Shown: positions 1 through 4,870 of the stretch, piece after piece
Position numbering within the stretch: position 1 is the stretch's first letter
Layout: each line of letters begins with the position of its first letter
DNA from: Faecalibacterium sp. UBA1360
GTDB taxonomy: Bacteria > Bacillota > Clostridia > Oscillospirales > Ruminococcaceae
DNA: 6,319 bases
Assembly: GCA_002306375.1 (NCBI GenBank)
Contig: DBRU01000021.1
Coordinates: forward strand, 4,173-10,491
Direction of reading: 5' to 3'
Program-made: the position numbers and the translations under genes
Notes under the pieces: model-generated
Database searches by the model: none
Told to the model about the DNA's origin: nothing
The model's input: only the letters and a program-made list of their open reading frames with translations

Positions 1-171
1 CACCGCTGCCACAGGGGAGGCATACGGGGAAAGAAAGCTGCGCGGCACCTCCCCTTACACAGGGGAGGCATACAGGGAAAGAAAGCTGCGCGGCACTCAC
101 CGCTGCCACAGGGGAGGCATACAGGGAAAGAAAGCTGCGCGGCACGCACCGCTGCCACAGGGGAGGCATGC
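1..171. repeat. 48-49 bp tandem direct repeat, about 3.5 copies
   Basis: The core ACAGGGGAGGCATAC recurs at 11, 59, 108 and 157 (the last copy diverges at its end), giving periods of 48, 49 and 49 bases. Each full unit continues with GGGAAAGAAAGCTGCGCGGCAC. Copies 1, 3 and 4 begin CACCGCTGCC, whereas copy 2 begins with CTCCCCTTAC and so forms a 7-bp hairpin (48-54 with 62-68, loop TTACACA). That hairpin resembles the palindrome at 2557-2577. The array runs off the left edge, so its full copy number is unknown. It ends just before the stop codon of the rhomboid-like gene and no convincing ORF lies in it. Function unknown. Confidence 0.9.
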
Positions 172-183
172 AAGGCGGCAGCC

Positions 184-834
184 TTACCGCTTCCAGCGGT
201 CGTTCCACTCTTTGCGGCGCTTGTAGCTGACGAGGGTCTCCTTGACCCAGCCGTACAGTTCCTTGCCGAAGAACAGCAAAAATCCCGCCAGGCCGAACAG
301 CAGCGTGATCTTGGTGGAAAATCCGCCCCGCAAAAACTGCACGGCCCACACCAGCGCCGCCGCCCAGCCCAGCCACTTGACCTTGACCGGGATGAAGAAG
401 AACAGCAGCACCTGCATGTTGGGCCACATCCAGGCAAAGGCGAAGAACAGGCTTAAAAACAGGCCCGACGAGGACCCGTACCCCGTCAGAAAACAGGACA
501 GGATCGCCCCCAGCATACCGGCCAGCCAGTACACCGTGAAGCGAAAATCCCCCCAGGCGCGGGTCAGGGAATTGCCGATCCACCAGTAAAAATACAGTTC
601 CAGCACCAGCCAGAAGGGGCTTGTCTGCAAGGTCGGCAGGAACACAAAGCTGATGAGCCGCCAGATCTGCCCGTGCAGGATCAGTTCCCGATCCAGCGTC
701 AGGGCCAGGTACAGCCGGCTGTTGATGAACATGATGATGAACCAGCACAACAGCTGGCCACCCAGCACGATGTTGATCAGATACGGGATGCCCAGACGCC
801 CGTAACGGCGTTCCAGTTTATCCAGCCAGGTCAT
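184..834 (-). CDS. Rhomboid-like multi-pass membrane protein, probably without protease activity
   Basis: The product is a 216-residue integral membrane protein with about six hydrophobic segments (roughly 18-37, 56-90, 98-116, 122-149, 153-168 and 176-190) and a basic C-terminal tail (RRKEWNDRWKR). The segment HGQIWRLISFVFLP (54-67) matches the conserved GQxWRLxT loop of rhomboid and Derlin-like proteins. The stretch WPNMQVLLFFFIPVKVKWLG (137-156) is typical of rhomboid-like proteins in Clostridia. In place of the catalytic GxSG it has SSSG (121-124). The only histidine is at 54, so the TM6 catalytic histidine is missing. I therefore infer a pseudoprotease or Der1-like membrane chaperone rather than an active serine protease. 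The start is fixed by a perfect AGGAGGT (839-845) four bases upstream. It has its own promoter at 904-932, so it need not depend on the gene before it. Confidence 0.85.
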   Translation of the reverse strand: MTWLDKLERRYGRLGIPYLINIVLGGQLLCWFIIMFINSRLYLALTLDRELILHGQIWRLISFVFLPTLQTSPFWLVLELYFYWWIGNSLTRAWGDFRFTVYWLAGMLGAILSCFLTGYGSSSGLFLSLFFAFAWMWPNMQVLLFFFIPVKVKWLGWAAALVWAVQFLRGGFSTKITLLFGLAGFLLFFGKELYGWVKETLVSYKRRKEWNDRWKR

Positions 835-903
835 GGGGACCTCCTACGATGCGCTCAAAAATGCGGTGCGGCGTCCCGCCAACGGCAGGGCGCTTGTTTC
901 TTT

Positions 904-932
904 ATTGTACCATTTTTGCCCCGGCAGTTCAA
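904..932 (-). promoter_or_regulatory. Promoter of the rhomboid-like gene
   Basis: Read on the minus strand, -35 TTGAAC (932-927) is followed by a 17-base spacer and -10 TACAAT (909-904). A TG lies one base upstream of the -10 (TGGTACAAT), which makes an extended -10. The predicted start of transcription is near 897, leaving a leader of about 60 bases before the ATG at 834. The -35 box overlaps the stop codon of the upstream endonuclease IV-like gene. Confidence 0.7.
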
Positions 933-1813
933 CAATTTGTTGTCGAAACCAGGGCTCCGCGGCAGGCCTCCATCAGGGTGGCGGCGTCCTCGGCCTGGGT
1001 GCCGGCGGATTCGCAGATCACCGTGGGGCGCAGCCCGCGCCGGGCCAGCAGGGTCATCAGCGGCTGGTGGGGCGGGCCGTATTGGGTGTCGGCAAAGGTC
1101 AGGTGACACTTTTCGCCCCCGTCGGTGTAGGCAATGCGGGAAAAATGGGCGTGGAAGGCCTCGGCCCGCCCGTCGCCCAAAGCCTCGGCCAGGCGGTCCA
1201 GCAGCGCGGCGTAGCCCACGCCTTCGGGGTCGGTGAACTCAGTGCCCCGGCTGCGGGCGTACAGGTGCCCGAAGTCGATGCAGGGGGTGATGCGCTTGTC
1301 CACGGCGCACAGGGCCAGCACCTCCTCCAGGGTGCCCAGCTGGTTCTGCTTGCCCATGGTCTCGGGGCAGAGGATGCAGTCCCCGTAGCCGGCCTCGTCC
1401 ACGGCTTTCTGCGCCCGGGCCATGGTGTCCAGCGCCTTTTCCAGGGCGGCTTCCCGGCTTTGCTTGCCGCAGGACCCGGTGTGGAAGATCACCCGCCGCC
1501 CGCCCATGGCCTTGACGGCGGCGCAGCTTTGCAACAGATACTCCACGCTGGCCAGGCGTTTTTCTTCCTCCAGGCTGCTCATGCTGATGTAGTAGGGCGC
1601 GTGCACCGACACCCGGATGTCATAGGCGGCAAAGGCCTTGCCGATCTCGGCGGCCTTGTCGGCGCTCAGGCGCACGCCCCGGCCGCACTGATACTCGAAG
1701 GCGGTCAGGCCCAGCGCCGCCGTGTGGGCGGCCAGGTCGGCGGGGGTCTTGACGCGGGCGGCCTTGCAGCTGTCCGACGTGCCGGCGGGGCCGAAGCGGG
1801 GGAACTCACTCAT
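929..1813 (-). CDS. Endonuclease IV-like TIM-barrel protein (AP endonuclease family 2)
   Basis: This 294-residue protein has the metal-ligand pattern of endonuclease IV (Nfo), which cleaves DNA at abasic sites using a three-metal centre in a TIM barrel. Visible candidate ligands are H71 (HAPY), H111 (FHTG), E151 (CPETMG), D180 and H183 (CIDFGH), H221/H223 (HAHFS), H237 (EKCH) and E268 (ICES). The segment GGEKCHLTFADTQYGP replaces the DRH motif of E. coli Nfo and fits the divergent Clostridia/archaea-like branch, so repair activity is likely but another xylose-isomerase-fold function is possible. The ATG at 1813 was chosen over an in-frame one at 1897. It has AAGGGGGG eight bases upstream, and the extra 28 residues would lie inside the previous gene. 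It overlaps the yqeG-type gene by 8 bp (ATGAGTGA), which suggests translational coupling. I see no intrinsic terminator after the stop. Confidence 0.85.
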   Translation of the reverse strand: MSEFPRFGPAGTSDSCKAARVKTPADLAAHTAALGLTAFEYQCGRGVRLSADKAAEIGKAFAAYDIRVSVHAPYYISMSSLEEEKRLASVEYLLQSCAAVKAMGGRRVIFHTGSCGKQSREAALEKALDTMARAQKAVDEAGYGDCILCPETMGKQNQLGTLEEVLALCAVDKRITPCIDFGHLYARSRGTEFTDPEGVGYAALLDRLAEALGDGRAEAFHAHFSRIAYTDGGEKCHLTFADTQYGPPHQPLMTLLARRGLRPTVICESAGTQAEDAATLMEACRGALVSTTNC

Positions 1814-2315
1814 GGGTGACGCCCCCCTTGCGGTAGTAGTTGCGCAAAAACGGGGCTTCCATCCTGCGCTTGAGGCGCACGAACCGATTTTTGTCATGGG
1901 GGGTGCGGGGCAGCACGTACAGGCAGCGGATGCCGAACAGCGACGCGGCCAGCCGGTCGGTGAAGATCTGGTCCCCCACCATGGCCATGGCGGCCCGGGG
2001 CACGCCCAGGCGGCGGCGGGCCACGATCAGGCCCAGGGGCAGGGGCTTGCAGGCCATGGGCACATAGGCCAGGCCGATGCGGTCGGCAAAGGGGGAGACG
2101 CGGCGGGCCGTGTTGTTGGACACGATGGTCAGCGACACGCCGGCGGCGCGCATTTCGTCCAGCCAGGCGGCGACGCTGTCGTCCAGCTGTTGGCTGCCGT
2201 CGCCGGTGAGGGTGTTGTCCACGTCCAGCACCAGGGCGGTGACGCCCAGCTCGGCCAGGCGGGCCGGGGTGATGGCCTCGACGTTTTTGTAGATGATCTG
2301 GGGGGTCAGCAGCAT
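1806..2315 (-). CDS. yqeG: YqeG-family HAD-IIIA phosphatase
   Basis: The 169-residue product has the usual length and motif order of the YqeG family: motif I LDVDNTL with D31 and D33, motif II SNN at 66-68, motif III K90 in CKPLP, and motif IV GDQIFTD with D115 and D120. There is no large cap domain. HAD phosphatases of this type form an aspartyl-phosphate on the first motif I aspartate. The natural substrate of bacterial YqeG is not settled; the related eukaryotic Gep4 dephosphorylates phosphatidylglycerophosphate. The basic C-terminus (RFVRLKRRMEAPFLRNYYRK) is also typical of YqeG. AAGGAG (2321-2326) lies five bases upstream of the ATG. In Bacillus the gene sits beside yqeH and aroE; here it precedes an endonuclease IV-like gene, with which it overlaps by 8 bp. 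Confidence 0.9.
   Translation of the reverse strand: MLLTPQIIYKNVEAITPARLAELGVTALVLDVDNTLTGDGSQQLDDSVAAWLDEMRAAGVSLTIVSNNTARRVSPFADRIGLAYVPMACKPLPLGLIVARRRLGVPRAAMAMVGDQIFTDRLAASLFGIRCLYVLPRTPHDKNRFVRLKRRMEAPFLRNYYRKGGVTHE
1822..1829 (-). promoter_or_regulatory. Ribosome binding site deciding the start of the endonuclease IV-like gene
   Basis: On the minus strand AAGGGGGG stands eight bases before the ATG at 1813, inside the 3' end of the yqeG-type gene. It supports this internal start over the upstream in-frame ATG at 1897. Confidence 0.6.
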
Positions 2316-2397
2316 GGGGTCTCCTTTTTATTGGTAGGGGGGTGGTAACTTTGCGCCATTGCCCGGTAACGGGTCGTCTGCCCTTTTGCCTTGCATT

Positions 2398-2475
2398 GTA
2401 GGGACGGGACTTGTCCCGTCCGGGGATGTGTGCGGCGGCGCAGGGCCCCGCGGACGGGATGAATCCCGTCCCTAC
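2398..2475. repeat. Inverted-repeat element with hairpin-forming arms
   Basis: The left arm (2398-2422) begins GTAGGGACGGGA and ends TCCCGTCCG. The right arm (2451-2475) is its reverse complement with 3 mismatches in 25. The mismatches fall only in the centre of each arm, so each arm also folds on itself: GACGGGAC-TT-GTCCCGTC on the left and GGACGGGAT-GA-ATCCCGTCC on the right. A further partly complementary pair, GTGTGCGGCGGCG (2428-2440) and GCGCCGCCACAC (2492-2503), surrounds the right arm. It resembles REP/MITE-like intergenic elements of gut Clostridia; that family link is from memory. No transposase is present. Confidence 0.8.
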
Positions 2476-2528
2476 GAGCCGGGGCGAACAAGCGCCGCCA
2501 CACAAACAGCAAACCAGGCAAGCCTAAC

Positions 2529-2590
2529 AACCCCTCAGTCAGCCTGCCGGCCGCCAGCTCCCCTTACACAGGGGAGCCTTGGGGGGCTGC
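2529..2590. repeat. Short palindromic intergenic repeat
   Basis: The centre GCTCCCC (2557-2563), loop TTACACA, GGGGAGC (2571-2577) is a perfect 7-bp hairpin. It is flanked by ACCCCTCAGTCAGCC on the left and CTTGGGGGGCTGCC on the right. The string CTCCCCTTACACAGGGGAG occurs again at 49-67, inside copy 2 of the tandem array, so the motif appears twice in this window. It looks like a dispersed non-coding repeat; there is no T-run after the stem in either direction that would make it a standard terminator. Confidence 0.75.
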
Positions 2591-2610
2591 CATCTTATAC
2601 GCCACCCGCC

Positions 2611-2647
2611 AAAACAAAAAGCAGACCCGCCGCGGCGGGTCTGCTTT
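2611..2647 (-). terminator. Rho-independent terminator of rpsU
   Basis: The sequence 2621-2644 is a perfect 24-base palindrome (GCAGACCCGCCG and its complement), extended by AAA/TTT. Read on the minus strand it is followed by TTTTTGTTTT. It lies 44 bases after the rpsU stop, which is the classic position and form. Confidence 0.9.
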
Positions 2648-2690
2648 GCCGTTCCTTTGTAAGCGCGGCAGCGCCGCACAACGCCCAAAA

Positions 2691-2867
2691 TTACTTGAAC
2701 TTGCGCTTGCGGGCGGCTTCGGACTTCTTCTTGCGGCGCACGGAAGGCTTTTCATACGCTTCGCGCTTGCGCACTTCGGCCAGGACGCCACTGCGAGCAG
2801 TGCTGCGCTTGAAACGGCGCAGAGCGCTCTCCAGGGATTCGCCCTCCTTGACACGGATCTCCGACAT
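2691..2867 (-). CDS. rpsU: 30S ribosomal protein S21
   Basis: Translating the minus strand gives 58 residues beginning MSEIRVKEGESLESALRRFK and ending AARKRKFK, a clear bacterial S21. S21 joins the small ribosomal subunit late and sits near the anti-Shine-Dalgarno end of 16S rRNA, helping initiation. The length, the acidic EGESLESALRRFKR opening and the lysine/arginine-rich tail (RRKKKSEAARKRK) are all standard. An AGGGAGGG ribosome binding site lies about six bases before the ATG. The gene is a single-gene transcript with its own strong promoter (2937-2966) and terminator (2611-2647). It lies outside its common neighbourhood next to gatB/yqeY-like or dnaG/rpoD genes. Confidence 0.97.
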   Translation of the reverse strand: MSEIRVKEGESLESALRRFKRSTARSGVLAEVRKREAYEKPSVRRKKKSEAARKRKFK

Positions 2868-2936
2868 CTTTATCCCTCCCTTGGTCTTTAGACAGGAGTT
2901 TGCCGGTCAAAAATTTCTAATCAACCAGTAAATCAA

Positions 2937-2966
2937 AGTATACTATACCAAAACCCCGCCTGTCAA
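2937..2966 (-). promoter_or_regulatory. Strong housekeeping promoter of rpsU
   Basis: On the minus strand, a perfect -35 TTGACA (2966-2961), an 18-base spacer and -10 TATACT (2942-2937) form a near-consensus sigma-A promoter. Transcription should start near 2930, giving a leader of about 63 bases. The AT-rich sequence contrasts with the GC-rich surroundings. Confidence 0.88.
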
Positions 2967-3013
2967 CCAATTTTTCGGCCTCGGGGCAAATTCGCACAAA
3001 GTTTACAAATGCC

Positions 3014-3049
3014 GCCCGCACAGCCAAAAATCGGGGTTTTTGTGCGGGC
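3014..3049 (-). terminator. Candidate terminator of the acyltransferase-like gene
   Basis: GCCCGCACA (3014-3022) and TGTGCGGGC (3041-3049) form a perfect 9-bp stem, with AAAA/TTTT able to extend it inside the loop. It lies 35 bases after the stop at 3085. The downstream minus-strand sequence (GGCATTTGTAAACTTTG) is only moderately T-rich, so termination is plausible but not certain. Confidence 0.5.
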
Positions 3050-3084
3050 TGTCCGGCCCCTCTTTTGCCCTGTTTTGCCCGCCG

Positions 3085-3852
3085 TTACAGCCATCCCAGG
3101 CTGCGGGCCGCCAGCAGCGCGCCATAGAGCACGGGCTGGTGCAGCATATAGACAAAAAGGGTATGTCTGCCCGCACAGCACAGCCAGGCCAGGGCTTTGG
3201 GCGGCCGGCCCGCGGGCAGCGCCGGGCGCAGCCGGCACAAAAACACCCCGCACAAAAACAAAAACAGCCAGGGCGCCAGCGGGAAATAATCGGAGGAAGA
3301 AAACCGGGTAAGGTCGGGCAGGCCCAGCGGGTACAGGTTGGGGGCGTACCAGGCCGCGGGCGCCGGAGCCAGGCGCAGGCCCTCGAACCCGAAATACCCC
3401 GCCGGCACCCCCCTGGTCAAAACGAACAGCGCCCCGCTGACGGCAAGCCCCCAGGCCGGGGGCACCCGGTCAAGCGCCGGGCGGGCCGCACAGCACAGCA
3501 AAACCGACGCGGCGATCAGGTGCAGCACCCCCCAGCGCACAGCCTGGGCGGGCAGCACCGCCGCCGTGACCACGCTCAAGGCGACGGCGCAGCCGGCCAC
3601 GATGAGACCATGCCGCCAGGGGCGGCGGGACAAGGGGAAGCTGAACCCCGCCAGCAAAATAAAGCTCCAGCAGATGTATTGCTGCCACACATGGCACCCG
3701 GGCGAGGAGATGTCGTACCAGGCGCAGGGCAGGCCAAAAATGTACACCCAGTCGTACAAAGCGTGGTAGGCCAGCATGTTGAGCAGCGCCAGGCCGCGCA
3801 GGGCGTCCGCCGCCCAGACGCGGGGGCGGCAAGCAGCGGGGGACAGGGACAT
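3085..3852 (-). CDS. DUF1624/HGSNAT-like membrane acyltransferase family protein
   Basis: The 255-residue product is a multi-pass membrane protein of the heparan-alpha-glucosaminide N-acetyltransferase-like (DUF1624) family. Members are thought to move acetyl groups across the membrane to sugars; the substrate here cannot be read from sequence. Family landmarks in order are DALRGLALLNMLAYHALYDW (16-35, with H30 and D34), SFILLAGFSFPLSRR (63-77), WGVLHLIAASVLL (107-119), DYFPLAPWLFLFLCG (188-202) and the C-terminal GRHTLFVYMLHQPVLYG (228-244). The ATG at 3852 has AGAAGGT about seven bases upstream. An in-frame ATG at 3900 would lie only about four bases from the predicted transcription start and was rejected. 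The gene is monocistronic and divergent from the HAD-PFK operon. Confidence 0.85.
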   Translation of the reverse strand: MSLSPAACRPRVWAADALRGLALLNMLAYHALYDWVYIFGLPCAWYDISSPGCHVWQQYICWSFILLAGFSFPLSRRPWRHGLIVAGCAVALSVVTAAVLPAQAVRWGVLHLIAASVLLCCAARPALDRVPPAWGLAVSGALFVLTRGVPAGYFGFEGLRLAPAPAAWYAPNLYPLGLPDLTRFSSSDYFPLAPWLFLFLCGVFLCRLRPALPAGRPPKALAWLCCAGRHTLFVYMLHQPVLYGALLAARSLGWL

Positions 3853-3910
3853 GGGGGGGACCTTCTTTCCGGGCGGGCGCGCTGTGAGAACGCCCCGCAT
3901 TGTTCAAAAA

Positions 3911-3940
3911 ATTGTAACACGCCGGGGCGGCAAAAGGCAA
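3911..3940 (-). promoter_or_regulatory. Leftward promoter of the acyltransferase-like gene
   Basis: On the minus strand -35 TTGCCT (3940-3935), an 18-base spacer and -10 TACAAT (3916-3911) are preceded by the extended -10 element TGT. The predicted start near 3904 leaves about a 50-base leader before the ATG at 3852. Confidence 0.6.
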
Positions 3941-3953
3941 GGCCCCGCCTTGC
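3937..3953. promoter_or_regulatory. Candidate operator: inverted repeat between divergent promoters
   Basis: GCAAGGC-CCC-GCCTTGC is a perfect 7-bp inverted repeat. It overlaps the last four bases of the leftward -35 (3935-3940) and the first four of the rightward -35 (3950-3955). The position would let one dimeric regulator control both genes. No regulator gene is present in the window, so binding is inference; chance in GC-rich DNA is possible. Confidence 0.4.
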
Positions 3954-3978
3954 AAACTGCCGAAAAATGCGGTAAAAT
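3950..3978 (+). promoter_or_regulatory. Rightward promoter of the HAD phosphatase-PFK operon
   Basis: -35 TTGCAA (3950-3955), a 17-base spacer and -10 TAAAAT (3973-3978) fit a sigma-A promoter. Transcription should start near 3985, 29 bases before the ATG at 4014, which excludes the in-frame TTG at 3981 as a start. Confidence 0.65.
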
Positions 3979-4013
3979 CTTTGTGGAATCTGACAATGCA
4001 AGGAGGGGTCCCC

Positions 4014-4844
4014 ATGCAGGACATCCGGCTCATCGCGCTGGACCTGGACGGCACGGTGTTTGACGATCAAAAGCGCATTTCTCCCCGCACGCTGGCCGCT
4101 TTGCGGGCGGCGCTGGACAAGGGCGTGGACGTGATCCCCGCCACCGGCCGCACCCTGACCGGCGTGCCCGACGAATTTCTGCACATGCAGGGCGTGCGGT
4201 ACGCCCTGACCTCCAACGGGGCCAGCGTGATCCGGCTGGAGGACGAACACAGCGTCGTGCGACTGCCCTTTGCCACCGCCGACGCCCTGGCCCTGCTGGC
4301 GGCGCTGCGGCCCTTCCCGGGCAGTCTGAGCCTGTTCGTGGACGGCAAGTGCTACACCGACCGGGAAAACGCCGCCCGGGTGGACGCCTGCTGCCCGCCC
4401 GAGCTGCTGGCCTACGTGCGGAGGTCCCGGGTGGTCGCCGACGATCTGGAATCGGTCATCCGCCTGAGCGCCGGCCTGGTGGAAAAGTTCAGCATCCTGT
4501 ACCCCGACATCCCCACCCGGGACGCGGCCCGCGCCGCCGCCCTGGCCGCCTGCCCCGACGCCGAAGCCACCACCAGCGTGCCCAAGAACCTGGAGCTCAA
4601 CGCCCCGGGGGTCAGCAAGGGCAAGGGGCTGATGGCCCTGGCCAAGGCCCTGGGTCTGGGCCCGGACCAGGTCATGGCCTGCGGCGACAGCGGCAACGAC
4701 CTGACCATGCTCCAGCAGGCGGGCCTGGGCGTGGCCATGGGCAACGCCACCCCCGAAGTGCTGGCCGCCGCCGACGTGGTCACCGACGACAACAACCACG
4801 ACGGCGTGGCCGCCGCCATTGAGAAATACGTGCTGGGCCGGTAA
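4014..4844 (+). CDS. Cof-type HAD-IIB sugar-phosphate phosphatase-like hydrolase
   Basis: The 276-residue product has the full HAD catalytic set: motif I ALDLDGT with nucleophile D10 and D12, motif II T44 (PATGR), motif III K202 (SKGKGL) and motif IV GDSGND (224-229). A type IIB cap of about 110 residues lies between motifs II and III (roughly 83-195), which is the Cof/YidA arrangement and normal length. Such enzymes usually dephosphorylate sugar phosphates, pyridoxal phosphate or flavin phosphates in the cytoplasm; the exact substrate is not predictable. AAGGAGG (4000-4006) lies seven bases before the ATG. It is the first gene of an operon with the phosphofructokinase 26 bp downstream, which hints at a hexose-phosphate substrate or at clearing a side product, but this is inference. 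Confidence 0.92.
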   Translation: MQDIRLIALDLDGTVFDDQKRISPRTLAALRAALDKGVDVIPATGRTLTGVPDEFLHMQGVRYALTSNGASVIRLEDEHSVVRLPFATADALALLAALRPFPGSLSLFVDGKCYTDRENAARVDACCPPELLAYVRRSRVVADDLESVIRLSAGLVEKFSILYPDIPTRDAARAAALAACPDAEATTSVPKNLELNAPGVSKGKGLMALAKALGLGPDQVMACGDSGNDLTMLQQAGLGVAMGNATPEVLAAADVVTDDNNHDGVAAAIEKYVLGR

Positions 4845-4870
4845 GGTCCCCACAGACTGCGAGGTGTACC

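Larger units (their letters stand above)
2316..2690. other. Gene-free stretch between rpsU and the yqeG-type gene
   Basis: No convincing protein gene is present. The 375 bases hold the yqeG ribosome binding site, a double-hairpin inverted repeat (2398-2475), a short palindromic repeat (2557-2577) and the rpsU terminator (2611-2647). Open frames here run through the repeats and look like translated repeat sequence. A TACAAT hexamer (minus strand, 2400-2395) lacks a good -35, so the promoter of the yqeG-type operon is unresolved. Read-through from rpsU is possible. Confidence 0.7.

Noticed and set aside
1..171. Repeats spaced regularly, as in a CRISPR array
   Set aside because: The whole 48-49 base unit repeats, so there are no unique spacers, and no cas gene is present.
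833..1819. Long plus-strand open frame of 328 codons
   Set aside because: It lies antisense to the endonuclease IV-like gene, is glycine/alanine-rich with no family motifs, and is a GC-rich shadow.
1814..1897. Longer N-terminus for the endonuclease IV-like protein
   Set aside because: The extra 28 residues are inside the yqeG-type gene in another frame and show no family similarity; the internal ATG has a good ribosome binding site.
2395..2400. Minus-strand TACAAT as a -10 box for the yqeG-type operon
   Set aside because: No acceptable -35 lies 16-18 bases upstream; the position falls in the inverted-repeat element.
2564..2854. Minus-strand open frame of 96 codons overlapping rpsU
   Set aside because: It is in another frame from the clear S21 protein and crosses the rpsU terminator.
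2359..2931. Plus-strand open frame of 190 codons across the intergenic repeats and rpsU
   Set aside because: It runs through the inverted repeats, the terminator and antisense to rpsU, which is certain.
3040..3975. Plus-strand open frame of 311 codons
   Set aside because: It is antisense to the acyltransferase-like gene and rich in Q, R, G and P with no recognisable domain.
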